From positions 1-14,182 of the forward strand of contig JBAZOJ010000069.1 of NCBI GenBank assembly GCA_041648755.1: a stretch of 14,182 nucleotides of DNA, given 5' to 3'. The DNA comes from JBAZOJ01 sp041648755. GTDB taxonomy: Bacteria; Planctomycetota; B143-G9. Numbering within the stretch: position 1 is the stretch's first letter; each line of letters opens with the position of its first letter. Below the pieces are notes generated by a model. That model was not told the origin of the DNA, did no database searches, and saw only the letters and a list, made by a program, of their open reading frames with translations. Below, one piece after another: positions 7,150 to 13,335 of the stretch. A program made the translations under genes and the position numbers.

Positions 7150-8121
7150 ATGCGAAGTCTCTCAGGCGTCCAGTCTTCAGGCAAATTGCACATCGGCAAC
7201 TACTTCGGTGCGATCCGGCAGTTCATTCGGCTGCAGGACACCACGCAGGGCTTCTATTTCGTGGCCAACCTGCACGCCCTTACAACGCAGACCGATCCCG
7301 CTGTGGCGGAAGATAACACGCGCGAAGTGGTACTCAGCTTCCTCTCTCTCGGGCTCGACCCGGCCAAGGCCACGCTGTTCCGCCAGAGCGATGTCCCACA
7401 GGTGACCGAACTGTCGTGGTACCTGTCCTGCCAGACTTCCTTCGGCCTGCTCCAGCGCTGCCATGCCTACAAGGACAAGGTCGGCCAGGGGATCATACCC
7501 ACGCACGCCCTGTTCGCATATCCCGTGCTGATGGCTTCGGATATCATCATCTTCGACTCCGACATCGTGCCCGTGGGCGAAGACCAGCGCCAGCACATAG
7601 AGGTCGCGCGCGACATAGCCATCAAGTTCAACCAGGTGTACGGCGAAGTGCTGCGCGTTCCGGAGTCCTACATTCTTGACGATTCCGCCACGGTCCCGGG
7701 AGTGGATGGCCGCAAGATGTCCAAGTCCTACGGCAACGCGATCGACATCTTCGCGCCTGAGAAGGAACTCAAGAAGATCGTGATGTCAATCGTCACTGAT
7801 TCGCGCAGCGTTGAGGAGCCCAAGGACCCGGACACCAACAACGTGTTCAACATCTACAAGCTTATGGCGTCTAAGAAAGATGTCGAGGCGATGCGCGGCC
7901 GCTTCCTGGCGGGCGGACTTGGCTACGGCGATGCAAAGAAGCTGCTGCTGGGTCGAATCCTCGATTACTTCGGTGAAGCCCGGCGCAGGCGCGAGGCTCT
8001 TGAAAAAGACTCCGCCTACGTTGACAAGGTGCTGGCCGACGGAGCAAACAGGGCTCGCGAGGTCGCAGGATCTACAATTGCCCGCGTCCGCAAGGCCATG
8101 GGCGTTCCGAGTATGCTATAA
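7150..8121 (+). CDS. trpS: Tryptophan--tRNA ligase
   Basis: A 323-residue class I aminoacyl-tRNA synthetase that charges tRNA-Trp in the cytosol. It begins MRSLSGVQSSGKLHIGNYFG, where HIGN (14-17) is the TrpRS form of the HIGH signature. It continues with NLHALT, PVGEDQRQHIEVARD (141-155) and the ATP-binding KMSKS (189-193), followed by a helical C-terminal domain. The length is typical for bacterial TrpRS. The ATG is supported by GGAG at 7141-7144, five bases upstream. It diverges from the thioesterase gene and is followed 19 bp later by a small exported protein in the same direction. Confidence 0.97.
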   Translation: MRSLSGVQSSGKLHIGNYFGAIRQFIRLQDTTQGFYFVANLHALTTQTDPAVAEDNTREVVLSFLSLGLDPAKATLFRQSDVPQVTELSWYLSCQTSFGLLQRCHAYKDKVGQGIIPTHALFAYPVLMASDIIIFDSDIVPVGEDQRQHIEVARDIAIKFNQVYGEVLRVPESYILDDSATVPGVDGRKMSKSYGNAIDIFAPEKELKKIVMSIVTDSRSVEEPKDPDTNNVFNIYKLMASKKDVEAMRGRFLAGGLGYGDAKKLLLGRILDYFGEARRRREALEKDSAYVDKVLADGANRAREVAGSTIARVRKAMGVPSML

Positions 8122-8122
8122 T
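8114..8122 (+). promoter_or_regulatory. Possible extended -10 promoter inside the trpS 3' end
   Basis: TGCTATAAT is a perfect TGnTATAAT extended -10 element, overlapping the last codons and stop of trpS. I see no -35 box at the right distance, which extended -10 promoters can do without. A transcript would start near 8129 and carry the GGGAG ribosome site of the next gene at its very 5' end. It could give the small exported protein its own expression, or be chance. Confidence 0.35.
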
Positions 8123-8140
8123 CCATTGGGAGAAGATGCA

Positions 8141-8431
8141 ATGAGTGGAAAACTCCGCTTGGTTCTGGCCGCAATTCTGTTCGTCGCCGCGGCGGGCTCT
8201 CTGTGCTATGCGGGGATGGCGCGTTACCGCGTGTACCCCTACCCCGCCGAGCAGGACCTGCGCAAAGTTGACCCGGCCCAGGCCAGCGATATGTCCCAGT
8301 ACGGGCTTATCGAGCGTGCTTCCTTCGACGGCATCACCCGCTTCCCCGCACCGCCCAAGGTAAAAGCCAACGCCCCCGACGCCGAATGGGTGTTTGTGGA
8401 AAAGGCCCGCCAGGCCGCCTGCGTCACCTGA
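8141..8431 (+). CDS. Small exported or membrane-anchored protein of unknown function
   Basis: A 96-residue protein whose N-terminus is a signal sequence or single anchor: a Lys/Arg start, then a hydrophobic stretch (LVLAAILFVAAAG) with a possible signal-peptidase I site near CYAGMA. The rest (about 70 residues) is soluble, rich in Pro, Ala and Asp, with YRVYPYPAEQDLRKV and FPAPPKVKANAPDAEWVF. The ATG is supported by GGGAG eight bases upstream; starts further upstream in the same frame lie inside trpS and read as its shadow. I do not recognise the family. It follows trpS by 19 bp and is followed within 15 bp by a hairpin and then a terminator, so it behaves as the last gene of the trpS unit. 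Confidence 0.65.
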   Translation: MSGKLRLVLAAILFVAAAGSLCYAGMARYRVYPYPAEQDLRKVDPAQASDMSQYGLIERASFDGITRFPAPPKVKANAPDAEWVFVEKARQAACVT

Positions 8432-8445
8432 ACGGGCGCAAATTA

Positions 8446-8466
8446 ACGAAGCGCGGCGCGCTTCGT
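8446..8466 (+). other. Strong hairpin just after the small exported protein
   Basis: ACGAAGCGC (8446-8454) pairs perfectly over 9 bp with GCGCTTCGT (8458-8466) around a 3-nt loop, starting 15 bases after the stop codon. No T-run follows. With the terminator 15 bases further on it forms a tandem pair; it may protect the 3' end of the message. Confidence 0.5.
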
Positions 8467-8480
8467 GCTACGAAATCCCA

Positions 8481-8503
8481 GGGGCGCGCAAGCGCCCCTT
8501 TTT
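8481..8503 (+). terminator. Intrinsic terminator of the trpS / small-protein unit
   Basis: GGGGCGC (8481-8487) and GCGCCCC (8492-8498) form a perfect 7-bp GC-rich stem closed by the tetraloop GCAA (a GNRA loop), followed at once by five T (8499-8503). This is the clearest intrinsic terminator in the window and marks the end of the plus-strand unit. Confidence 0.85.
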
Positions 8504-8516
8504 CTGTGCGTAGGAT

Positions 8517-8529
8517 AGGCTTCCAGCCT
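8517..8529. repeat. Short inverted repeat (AGGCT / AGCCT)
   Basis: AGGCT and AGCCT form a 5-bp stem around TCC. The surrounding phrase ATAGGCTTCCAGCCTGTCG resembles a recurrent intergenic phrase of some environmental bacterial genomes, as far as I remember; that link is not verified. Confidence 0.4.
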
Positions 8530-8552
8530 GTCGATGAAGGGTTCTGCCTTAA

Positions 8553-8584
8553 GGAGGGGCGTGGTTTCAAGCCCACACCTCTTC
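8553..8584. repeat. Imperfect inverted repeat with a 12-bp stem
   Basis: GGAGGGGCGTGG (8553-8564) pairs with CCACACCTCTTC (8573-8584) over 12 positions with a single C-A mismatch and two G-T pairs, around an 8-nt loop. It is longer than expected by chance and looks like a REP-type element. No T-run follows on either strand. Confidence 0.5.
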
Positions 8585-8631
8585 ACCCGATAGACGGGCG
8601 GATCCTCCTTATGCGGACCTTGTTGGAGTCG

Positions 8632-8648
8632 GTCGCGCTGAGCGCGAC
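8632..8648. repeat. Perfect 7-bp inverted repeat
   Basis: GTCGCGC and GCGCGAC form a 7-bp GC-rich stem around TGA. It has no T-run and no adjacent gene. Confidence 0.45.
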
Positions 8649-8958
8649 TACGTTAAGAACGGCCTTGCAGGCCAATGCCACTCTCCTTCGCCGCGCCTCC
8701 GGAGGACAAGTCGCCAAGCGGGTGCGTGGCGCTATGCCCAAGCCCAGCTTCCCCCCGTAGGGTGAGCACTCGCTGCGGGCTCGCCGGGGTAACGGCTTCT
8801 CCTTCGCAACGGCTTCCTCCGAACCCATAATGGTTGCTCTTCTTGGGCCACGCAAAGGCTTTGTCCTCTTCGCGTCCATTAGCGTTTATTCGCGGATAAA
8901 TTCTTCCGGGCCTCGAAAAGGGCTTTCCCTTCGTGATCCTTAGTGTCCTTGGCTCGTT

Positions 8959-8978
8959 CTTCGGCCTCGCCGCCGAAG
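8959..8978. repeat. Perfect 7-bp inverted repeat
   Basis: CTTCGGC (8959-8965) and GCCGAAG (8972-8978) pair around CTCGCC. It lies about 80 bases past the stop of the minus-strand S41 gene; without a T-run it is not a convincing terminator. Confidence 0.4.
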
Positions 8979-9023
8979 CGGTCGTGGAAAGACTCCTCCG
9001 TTCGACTTTGCTCACGGCCTATC

Positions 9024-9037
9024 GGCTCTTCCGAGCC
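9024..9037. repeat. Short inverted repeat just past the S41 peptidase stop codon
   Basis: GGCTC and GAGCC form a 5-bp stem around a TTCC loop, 24 bases past the stop codon at 9061 when read on the minus strand. The position suits a transcript end, but no T-run follows on that strand, so any terminator role is weak. Confidence 0.3.
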
Positions 9038-9060
9038 TTCTGCTCAGATCCGGCCGCCCC

Positions 9061-10275
9061 CTACTTCATGACTCCCTTGAGCCACTTCACGGCGGCCTTT
9101 GCCATGGTCGAATCGCCCTTGGCCAAGTCAGACGGATCGAAAAATACTCGCTCGTCGGGCTCGATGCCATAGAACTCTATGTTGCGTGTGATGCCACTGC
9201 GCGAACGAGTGGAATAGGTGATCGAGCCGAGGCCGCGGGGAAGCTCGTATTCGGCCTTTTCACTGGACGAACCCGCCGTGGTCGCGCCGAACAGCCGCGC
9301 ACCACAGCCTTTCGCGAGATCGCGCGCGTATGTCTCACCCGCCGAGAAGCAGCGAGGGGAAATAAGGACGGCCACTTTGCCCTTGAACGGAACCAGGCTG
9401 TCGAGCTTGTACCCGCCTCCGCCGCCGTTATCGCTGATATCCACAATCACGCCCTTGGTGCCCGCGAGCCCACCCAAGGCTTCGCCAATTGCACCATCTG
9501 TTCCGCCGGAAAGGCTGCGAACCCACAAGTACGCAATGCCATCGCCAAGGTCCTTGAAGCGAACGTCCCGGTCCTTCGTTTCCTTCAGGTCGGCTACTTT
9601 GGGCAACGTCTCCGGGTAAACACGGCAGGCGTACTTATTCTCAGTGGCGAATGTGCTTTTCTGCTTGTTCACAAGAACCGTTATCTTGTGCGCCTCGCCC
9701 TTGGGGCCCATAAGCCCCCAGCGCCAGACCATCATCGCGGCCCTCTGGGGGCTCGAAAACGACCCTCCAACCTTCCACAGGGCGGCGGATGCGTCATCAA
9801 GCCACTTGCGGGCATTTTTGCCGTCAATTTCCACGACTTCCGCCCCGGGCTTGGCGGCACCATAGAGGGTTGAAGCGTCGTTCACGATGCAAACGCGCTT
9901 ATCGTCAATTTCGCCGAAATACAGGCCGGAGAAGAAGTTCCCTTCCCGCTCGGGCATCTTGACATTGAGCTTGGAGAATCCCATGTGCCCATCGCGCAGG
10001 CAGGCGATCATATCGGAGACGAGGTCGATAAGCTCCACATCGCTTGGGAGCTTTTCGGCCCGCTTCTTCCATTCTTTCTTGCTGTCTTCCCAATCCTTGC
10101 GGATTCCCTTGAGGTCGAAGAATACGTAACACTTCTCCAGGTCGGCCATTATCTGGAGCGCCTCGGCCTTGCGGGTGGCTGCGTCGGGTTCTTTGGCCTT
10201 CTCGGCCGTCAAAGCCCCCTGCAATGCAACTGCCAGGATGAAGGTGCACATAAGAACAACAAGCTGCCGTCGCAC
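9061..10275 (-). CDS. Secreted S41-family (C-terminal-processing-like) peptidase
   Basis: A 404-residue protein with a signal peptide (RRQLVVLMCTFILAVALQG, probable cleavage after ALTA at 24). An N-terminal helical part ends in CLRDGHMGF (92-100), the L-x-DGH motif near the active site of S41 proteins. A PDZ-like segment follows (AAKPGAEVVEIDGKN, 140-154). The peptidase core has VIVDISDNGGGGG (277-288), equivalent to the family's DLRxNxGG, then the nucleophile region SPRCFSAGETYARDL with Ser311 and Glu314, and GATTAGSSSEKAEYELPRG. This pattern fits the tricorn/RBP3-like branch of S41 better than the Lys-dependent CtpA branch. The GTG start is fixed by AGGAGG (10282-10287) six bases upstream. 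It lies 87 bp behind bacterioferritin with a strong hairpin between. The substrate is unknown. Confidence 0.87.
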   Translation of the reverse strand: MRRQLVVLMCTFILAVALQGALTAEKAKEPDAATRKAEALQIMADLEKCYVFFDLKGIRKDWEDSKKEWKKRAEKLPSDVELIDLVSDMIACLRDGHMGFSKLNVKMPEREGNFFSGLYFGEIDDKRVCIVNDASTLYGAAKPGAEVVEIDGKNARKWLDDASAALWKVGGSFSSPQRAAMMVWRWGLMGPKGEAHKITVLVNKQKSTFATENKYACRVYPETLPKVADLKETKDRDVRFKDLGDGIAYLWVRSLSGGTDGAIGEALGGLAGTKGVIVDISDNGGGGGYKLDSLVPFKGKVAVLISPRCFSAGETYARDLAKGCGARLFGATTAGSSSEKAEYELPRGLGSITYSTRSRSGITRNIEFYGIEPDERVFFDPSDLAKGDSTMAKAAVKWLKGVMK

Positions 10276-10304
10276 TGATTTCCTCCTGCTCCCGCCCTGA
10301 GGGC

Positions 10305-10333
10305 AAACCGCCCCGCCGAAAATGGCGGGGCGG
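10305..10333 (-). terminator. Strong GC hairpin between bacterioferritin and the S41 gene
   Basis: Read on the minus strand, CCGCCCCGCC and GGCGGGGCGG form a perfect 10-bp stem around ATTTTC, followed by only three T. This could be a terminator for bacterioferritin or a partial attenuator. I see no separate promoter in the 29 bases between it and the S41 start, so some read-through seems needed. Confidence 0.6.
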
Positions 10334-10362
10334 CGAACGACCTCTGAGCGAAACAGCCTCGC

Positions 10363-10827
10363 TTACTTGATAGAGACGAGATAAATCTGGATGCCCATCT
10401 GGGTGATCTGGTCGATGTTCTCTTCGATCTTGTCTATGTGCCGGTCTTCGTCCTTGAGGATGCCCTCAAGCATCTCGCGGGTGGCGTTGTCGCCAACGGT
10501 AACCGCCAGCTTGATAGCGTCATTGTAGCCCTTCACAGCCCCGGACTCGGCCTTATGGTCGTTATCCATCATCTTCGGGATTTCAGCCCCGATGTGAATG
10601 GGGTTGAGATGGCTGACAACGGGCAGACCTTCGAGGAACAGTATGCGCGCGATGAGCATTTCGGCGTGCTTCATTTCATCAACGGCGCGCTTTTCAAGTT
10701 CGTGGTGGAGCTTGTCGTAACCCCAGTTGGCGCACATTTCCGAATGAACCATGTACTGGTTGATGGCCGTCAGTTCGTCGGCCAGCAGGAAGTTGAGCTT
10801 CTCGATCAGTTTCTCGTTGCCTTTCAT
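10363..10827 (-). CDS. bfr: Bacterioferritin
   Basis: A 154-residue four-helix protein starting MKGNEKLIEKLNFLLADEL, which stores iron in a 24-subunit cytosolic shell. All ferroxidase ligands align with E. coli Bfr: Glu18, Glu51, His54, Glu94, Glu127 and His130. The heme ligand Met52 is also present (DEMKHAE), so it is a true heme-binding bacterioferritin rather than a plain ferritin. The ending QMGIQIYL matches the family. The start at 10827 is supported by AAGGAG four bases upstream; the frame continues upstream to 10902 but that part covers the promoter and leader. The gene has its own promoter (10874-10902) and is followed by the hairpin before the S41 peptidase. No Bfd-type ferredoxin is seen nearby. 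Confidence 0.96.
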   Translation of the reverse strand: MKGNEKLIEKLNFLLADELTAINQYMVHSEMCANWGYDKLHHELEKRAVDEMKHAEMLIARILFLEGLPVVSHLNPIHIGAEIPKMMDNDHKAESGAVKGYNDAIKLAVTVGDNATREMLEGILKDEDRHIDKIEENIDQITQMGIQIYLVSIK

Positions 10828-10873
10828 AACTCTCCTTGAGTGCATACAGTGTTCGGTTTTGTCGTTCGCCCGA

Positions 10874-10902
10874 AGTATAGACCATAAATCCGGGTAAGTC
10901 AA
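10874..10902 (-). promoter_or_regulatory. Sigma-70-type promoter of bacterioferritin
   Basis: On the minus strand, TTGACT (10902-10897, 5/6) and TATACT (10879-10874, 5/6) are separated by exactly 17 bp. A start near 10867 gives a leader of about 40 nt to the bfr ATG. This is the best-matching promoter in the window. I see no Fur-box-like inverted repeat over it. Confidence 0.75.
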
Positions 10903-10919
10903 ACCCGCCCGTGGCGGTT
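10902..10919 (-). terminator. Possible weak terminator of the ykgJ-alr-hpt operon
   Basis: Eight bases past the hpt stop, AACCGCC pairs with GGCGGGTT with one bulged G around an ACG loop; only three T follow, two of them inside the stem. The 3' arm runs into the -35 box of the bfr promoter. Termination here is plausible but would be inefficient. Confidence 0.3.
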
Positions 10920-10926
10920 CGAAAAC

Positions 10927-11478
10927 CTAAATGTCGGTGCGCTGGACAACGGCAAGGTGGTCCAGGTTGCGGTAATGCGAGGCGTAGTCCAATCCGTATC
11001 CGACGATGAACAGGTCAGGCACCTCGAACCCGAGGTAGTGTATCTTGACGTCGATCTTCCGCTTGGATGGCTTCGACAGTAGAGCGCAGACCACGGCCTT
11101 CTTCACCCCGAACCGCTCAAGCTCCCGAACCAGCGCGTTCATCGTGATCCCGGTGTCGACAATATCCTCCACTATAATGACGAACTTGCCAGCCATCTTG
11201 TCCAGTGGAGGAAGGATCAGGTCCACCTTGCCCTGGGACTCAATTTCGTCGTGGTAACTTGAGGCTCGGCAGAACTCGACGGGGATGCTTATGGGCATAT
11301 TGCGGATCAGATCCGCAAGGAACACGAAAGCGCCCTTGAGGATACAGAGGATGACAGTCTTGTCTTCGAGCCCGACGAAGTCCTTCGTGAGCGAATCGGC
11401 CATTTGCTCGACTCGCGTCTTGATTTCCTCGGCGGAAATGTAAGGTCTGAGCTTATGATGAATGTGCGTATCGCCCAT
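10927..11478 (-). CDS. hpt: Hypoxanthine (guanine) phosphoribosyltransferase
   Basis: A 183-residue cytosolic purine-salvage enzyme that joins hypoxanthine or guanine to PRPP to give IMP or GMP. The PRPP-binding signature is IIVEDIVDTGITM (101-113). Other family marks are CILKGAFVFLADL (45-56) with the PPi-loop Lys-Gly, the flexible-loop SSYHDE (73-78) and the base-binding end VPDLFIVGYGLDYASHYRNL (153-172). The length matches bacterial Hpt. AGGAGG four bases before the ATG overlaps the alr stop codon (TAGGAGG), with only eight bases between the genes, so it is co-transcribed with alr. Confidence 0.96.
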   Translation of the reverse strand: MGDTHIHHKLRPYISAEEIKTRVEQMADSLTKDFVGLEDKTVILCILKGAFVFLADLIRNMPISIPVEFCRASSYHDEIESQGKVDLILPPLDKMAGKFVIIVEDIVDTGITMNALVRELERFGVKKAVVCALLSKPSKRKIDVKIHYLGFEVPDLFIVGYGLDYASHYRNLDHLAVVQRTDI

Positions 11479-11486
11479 TCGGCCTC

Positions 11487-12632
11487 CTACAGGTCAATCT
11501 CTTCGTGTCCCACATGAATGCGGGGCACTCGCGGCGCTATGCGGCAGATAATCTCGTAAGGAACGGTCCCAATCGATCTCGCGATATCCTCCAAGTTCAA
11601 AGAAGCATTGCCCTGCCGACCAAAAAGGACGGCTTCGTCCTCCACCTTTACAGGGCCGTCTCCCACGTCCACCATCAGCATATCCATGCAAACGCGCCCC
11701 GCAACCGGGTACTCCTTGCCATGAATAAGGACCTTGCCCAAGCTGGACAGTGCACGAGGATAGCCGTCGGCGTATCCGACAGGGAGGGTGGCGATTGTAG
11801 TCTCTTTGCCGGTCACGTACTTCCGACCGTAGCTGATTGACATCCCTGCGGGCACTCGCTTCACGTGAATCACCTTGGTTCTGAAAGTTACCGCGTGTTC
11901 CAGCTTCAACCGTCGGCCCTGACTGGACGGATGGCATCCGTACGCGGCAATACCCACGCGCACCATGTCGAACGCCGCCGTTGGATAGTTTAGCACACCG
12001 CCGGAGTTTGCGCAATGAAAGATGGGAATATGCACGCCTTCGGCCGCGAGCCTGCTGCGCAGCTTGCTCATCATATCGATCTGGCGCAGGGTAAAAGCAT
12101 CATTGTCGCCGTCGGTTGGCTCCTCCGCGACGGGGAAGTGAGTGTAGATGCCCTCAAGGAAAGTGTGCTCCAGTTCCCTTATGATCATCATTACGGTGTC
12201 GAAAGCGGCGTCATACGGACAGCCGACTCTTCCCATGCCGGTGTCGACTTTGAGGTGAATGTCGCTTCTCTTGTCGGTCGCTCCCGCGACTATGTCGATC
12301 TCGTGCGCTTTCTTGAAGCTGAACACGGTCTGAGTAACGTTGTTCTGCAGCAATTCGCCGTATTCCGCGATGAAGCCCTCCGTGAACATGAGGATCGGCA
12401 GGCCTATTTGCTGTTTGCGCAGTTCCACGGCTTCCGACAAAGCCGCCACACCAAGATAGGAAACCCCAACGCGGCCAAGCATCTTAGAGATGGGGACGGC
12501 CCCGAGCCCGTAAGCGTTTCCCTTGACCACCACCAGGATTTTGCAGTTTTGCGGAAGGCAGGACTTGATCTGTGCGATGTTGTTGCGAATTGCGGTCAAG
12601 TCAATGACGGCGTTCGTTGCGCGAAGAGCCAT
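11487..12632 (-). CDS. alr: Alanine racemase
   Basis: A 381-residue PLP enzyme that interconverts L- and D-alanine for peptidoglycan synthesis. The PLP lysine is Lys37 in VVVKGNAYGLG; the usual family text is KADAYGHG, so the loop is slightly unusual. The second catalytic base is Tyr268 in AGMSISYGRKY, followed by TLPVGYADGYPR (282-293) and RVCMDMLMVDVG (313-324). KVDTGMGRVG (128-137) supplies the Arg near the PLP ring. The length is typical and the call secure. The start lies four bases after the ykgJ-like stop, with no strong ribosome site of its own, so translation is probably coupled. It is the middle gene of a three-gene operon. Confidence 0.96.
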   Translation of the reverse strand: MALRATNAVIDLTAIRNNIAQIKSCLPQNCKILVVVKGNAYGLGAVPISKMLGRVGVSYLGVAALSEAVELRKQQIGLPILMFTEGFIAEYGELLQNNVTQTVFSFKKAHEIDIVAGATDKRSDIHLKVDTGMGRVGCPYDAAFDTVMMIIRELEHTFLEGIYTHFPVAEEPTDGDNDAFTLRQIDMMSKLRSRLAAEGVHIPIFHCANSGGVLNYPTAAFDMVRVGIAAYGCHPSSQGRRLKLEHAVTFRTKVIHVKRVPAGMSISYGRKYVTGKETTIATLPVGYADGYPRALSSLGKVLIHGKEYPVAGRVCMDMLMVDVGDGPVKVEDEAVLFGRQGNASLNLEDIARSIGTVPYEIICRIAPRVPRIHVGHEEIDL

Positions 12633-12636
12633 CCCG

Positions 12637-13086
12637 CTAACCCTTGCTCTTCTGTTTTCCGTTGCGCCTCCTGAACCGGAAAATCATGCGGGCCAAACCC
12701 ATCTTCGCGCTGATCTTATCGGCTTCGGAAGCGAAGGAATAACCGCACTTCTGCAGGGGATTGACGATATCGCGATCAGTCAGATCCTTCGGAGTACAGG
12801 GGAACAAATCGCAGATAAGCGGCTTGCTCTCGTGGATTTTGCAGACGGCGTCGCCGCGCTCGTCGTATGAGAGGTTGGGGCACTCGTAGAGCAGTTGGCA
12901 GCAGGTTCCGCATCGAATGCACCTGCCCTTTCGCAGATCGCGCAGATCAGAGAGAATATCCCTGGCCAGCATAGCTGACATGAAACGCCGGGCTTTGCCA
13001 TTGGCGAGTTTCATCCGCTTGCGCAGGCTGACGGGGTTCTGTCGGTTGAACAGGTTCCGGAAATGCTTGAGGATGGCAAAACGCAT
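12637..13086 (-). CDS. YkgJ-family cysteine-cluster protein
   Basis: A 149-residue protein with a basic N-terminal part and the YkgJ signature CIRCGTCC (56-63), then Cys69, and CKIHESKPLICDLFPCTPKDL with Cys82, Cys92 and Cys97, plus Cys114. Proteins of this family are thought to bind a metal or Fe-S cluster through these cysteines; their reaction is mostly unknown. The frame is open to 13158, but I chose the ATG at 13086 because the proposed -10 box ends six bases before it. No ribosome site precedes it, so the message may be leaderless. It is the first gene of the operon with alr and hpt. The family is clear, the start less so. Confidence 0.83.
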   Translation of the reverse strand: MRFAILKHFRNLFNRQNPVSLRKRMKLANGKARRFMSAMLARDILSDLRDLRKGRCIRCGTCCQLLYECPNLSYDERGDAVCKIHESKPLICDLFPCTPKDLTDRDIVNPLQKCGYSFASEADKISAKMGLARMIFRFRRRNGKQKSKG

Positions 13087-13092
13087 ACGGTC

Positions 13093-13120
13093 ATTGTACA
13101 ACACGGATGGGACTCGGCAA
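13093..13120 (-). promoter_or_regulatory. Promoter of the ykgJ-alr-hpt operon
   Basis: On the minus strand, TTGCCG (13120-13115, 4/6) and TACAAT (13098-13093, 5/6) are 16 bp apart. Transcription would start at or next to the ATG at 13086, giving a leaderless message. The match is moderate. Confidence 0.5.
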
Positions 13121-13173
13121 ATAATTGCCTTCAAAGAATGCCAGCCGGGCTCGGGCAAAACGCTGCACGAAAG

Positions 13174-13201
13174 TTGACAAGCACTTAACTGAGGATACCA
13201 T
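13174..13201 (+). promoter_or_regulatory. Promoter of gdhA, followed by a long leader
   Basis: TTGACA (13174-13179, 6/6) and TACCAT (13196-13201, 4/6) are separated by 16 bp. A start near 13208 gives a leader of about 128 nt before the gdhA ATG. In that leader I see no recognisable riboswitch and no terminator-like hairpin. An upstream frame from ATG 13218 runs into gdhA but has no ribosome site. Confidence 0.55.
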
Positions 13202-13335
13202 TACGGGTTCTGACAATATGACGACGCCGGAAGCCTGTCGGGCATTCTGTCCGAGATCCGCAGTCCATCGGCCCACGGTGCAGGCAATTCCACGGCGGCA
13301 AGCAGACGCAACCCAAATCCGCTTAAGGAGGCTGA

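Larger units (their letters stand above)
8504..9060. other. 557-bp non-coding, hairpin-rich region, probably degenerate repeat material
   Basis: No credible gene lies here. Open frames on both strands, including one of 120 codons on the minus strand, give basic, Ser/Arg/Gly-rich translations without domain patterns or ribosome sites. The stretch holds many short inverted repeats, annotated separately. It also has phrases such as TTTATTCGCGGATAAATTCT (8885-8904) and TCGTGATCCTTAGTGTCCTT (8931-8950), which recall, from memory, boilerplate sequences found many times in large environmental bacterial genomes. I cannot measure copy number here. It separates the terminator of the trpS unit from the stop codon of the convergent S41 peptidase. 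Confidence 0.6.

Noticed and set aside
8653..9015. A 120-codon open frame on the minus strand in the non-coding gap
   Set aside because: The translation is low-complexity, basic and without domain features or a ribosome site; it fits a chance frame through GC-rich repeat material.
10828..10902. An upstream extension of the bacterioferritin frame
   Set aside because: Those codons lie over the TATACT -10 box and the leader; MKGN at 10827 matches the E. coli Bfr N-terminus and has a ribosome site.
10914..10928. GGTTCGAAAACC, resembling a tRNA T-arm
   Set aside because: It abuts the hpt stop codon, and there is no acceptor stem, anticodon arm or CCA nearby.
13087..13158. An upstream start of the YkgJ-like protein at 13158
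   Set aside because: The extra 24 residues would be coded through the proposed promoter and have no ribosome site or family similarity that I can see.
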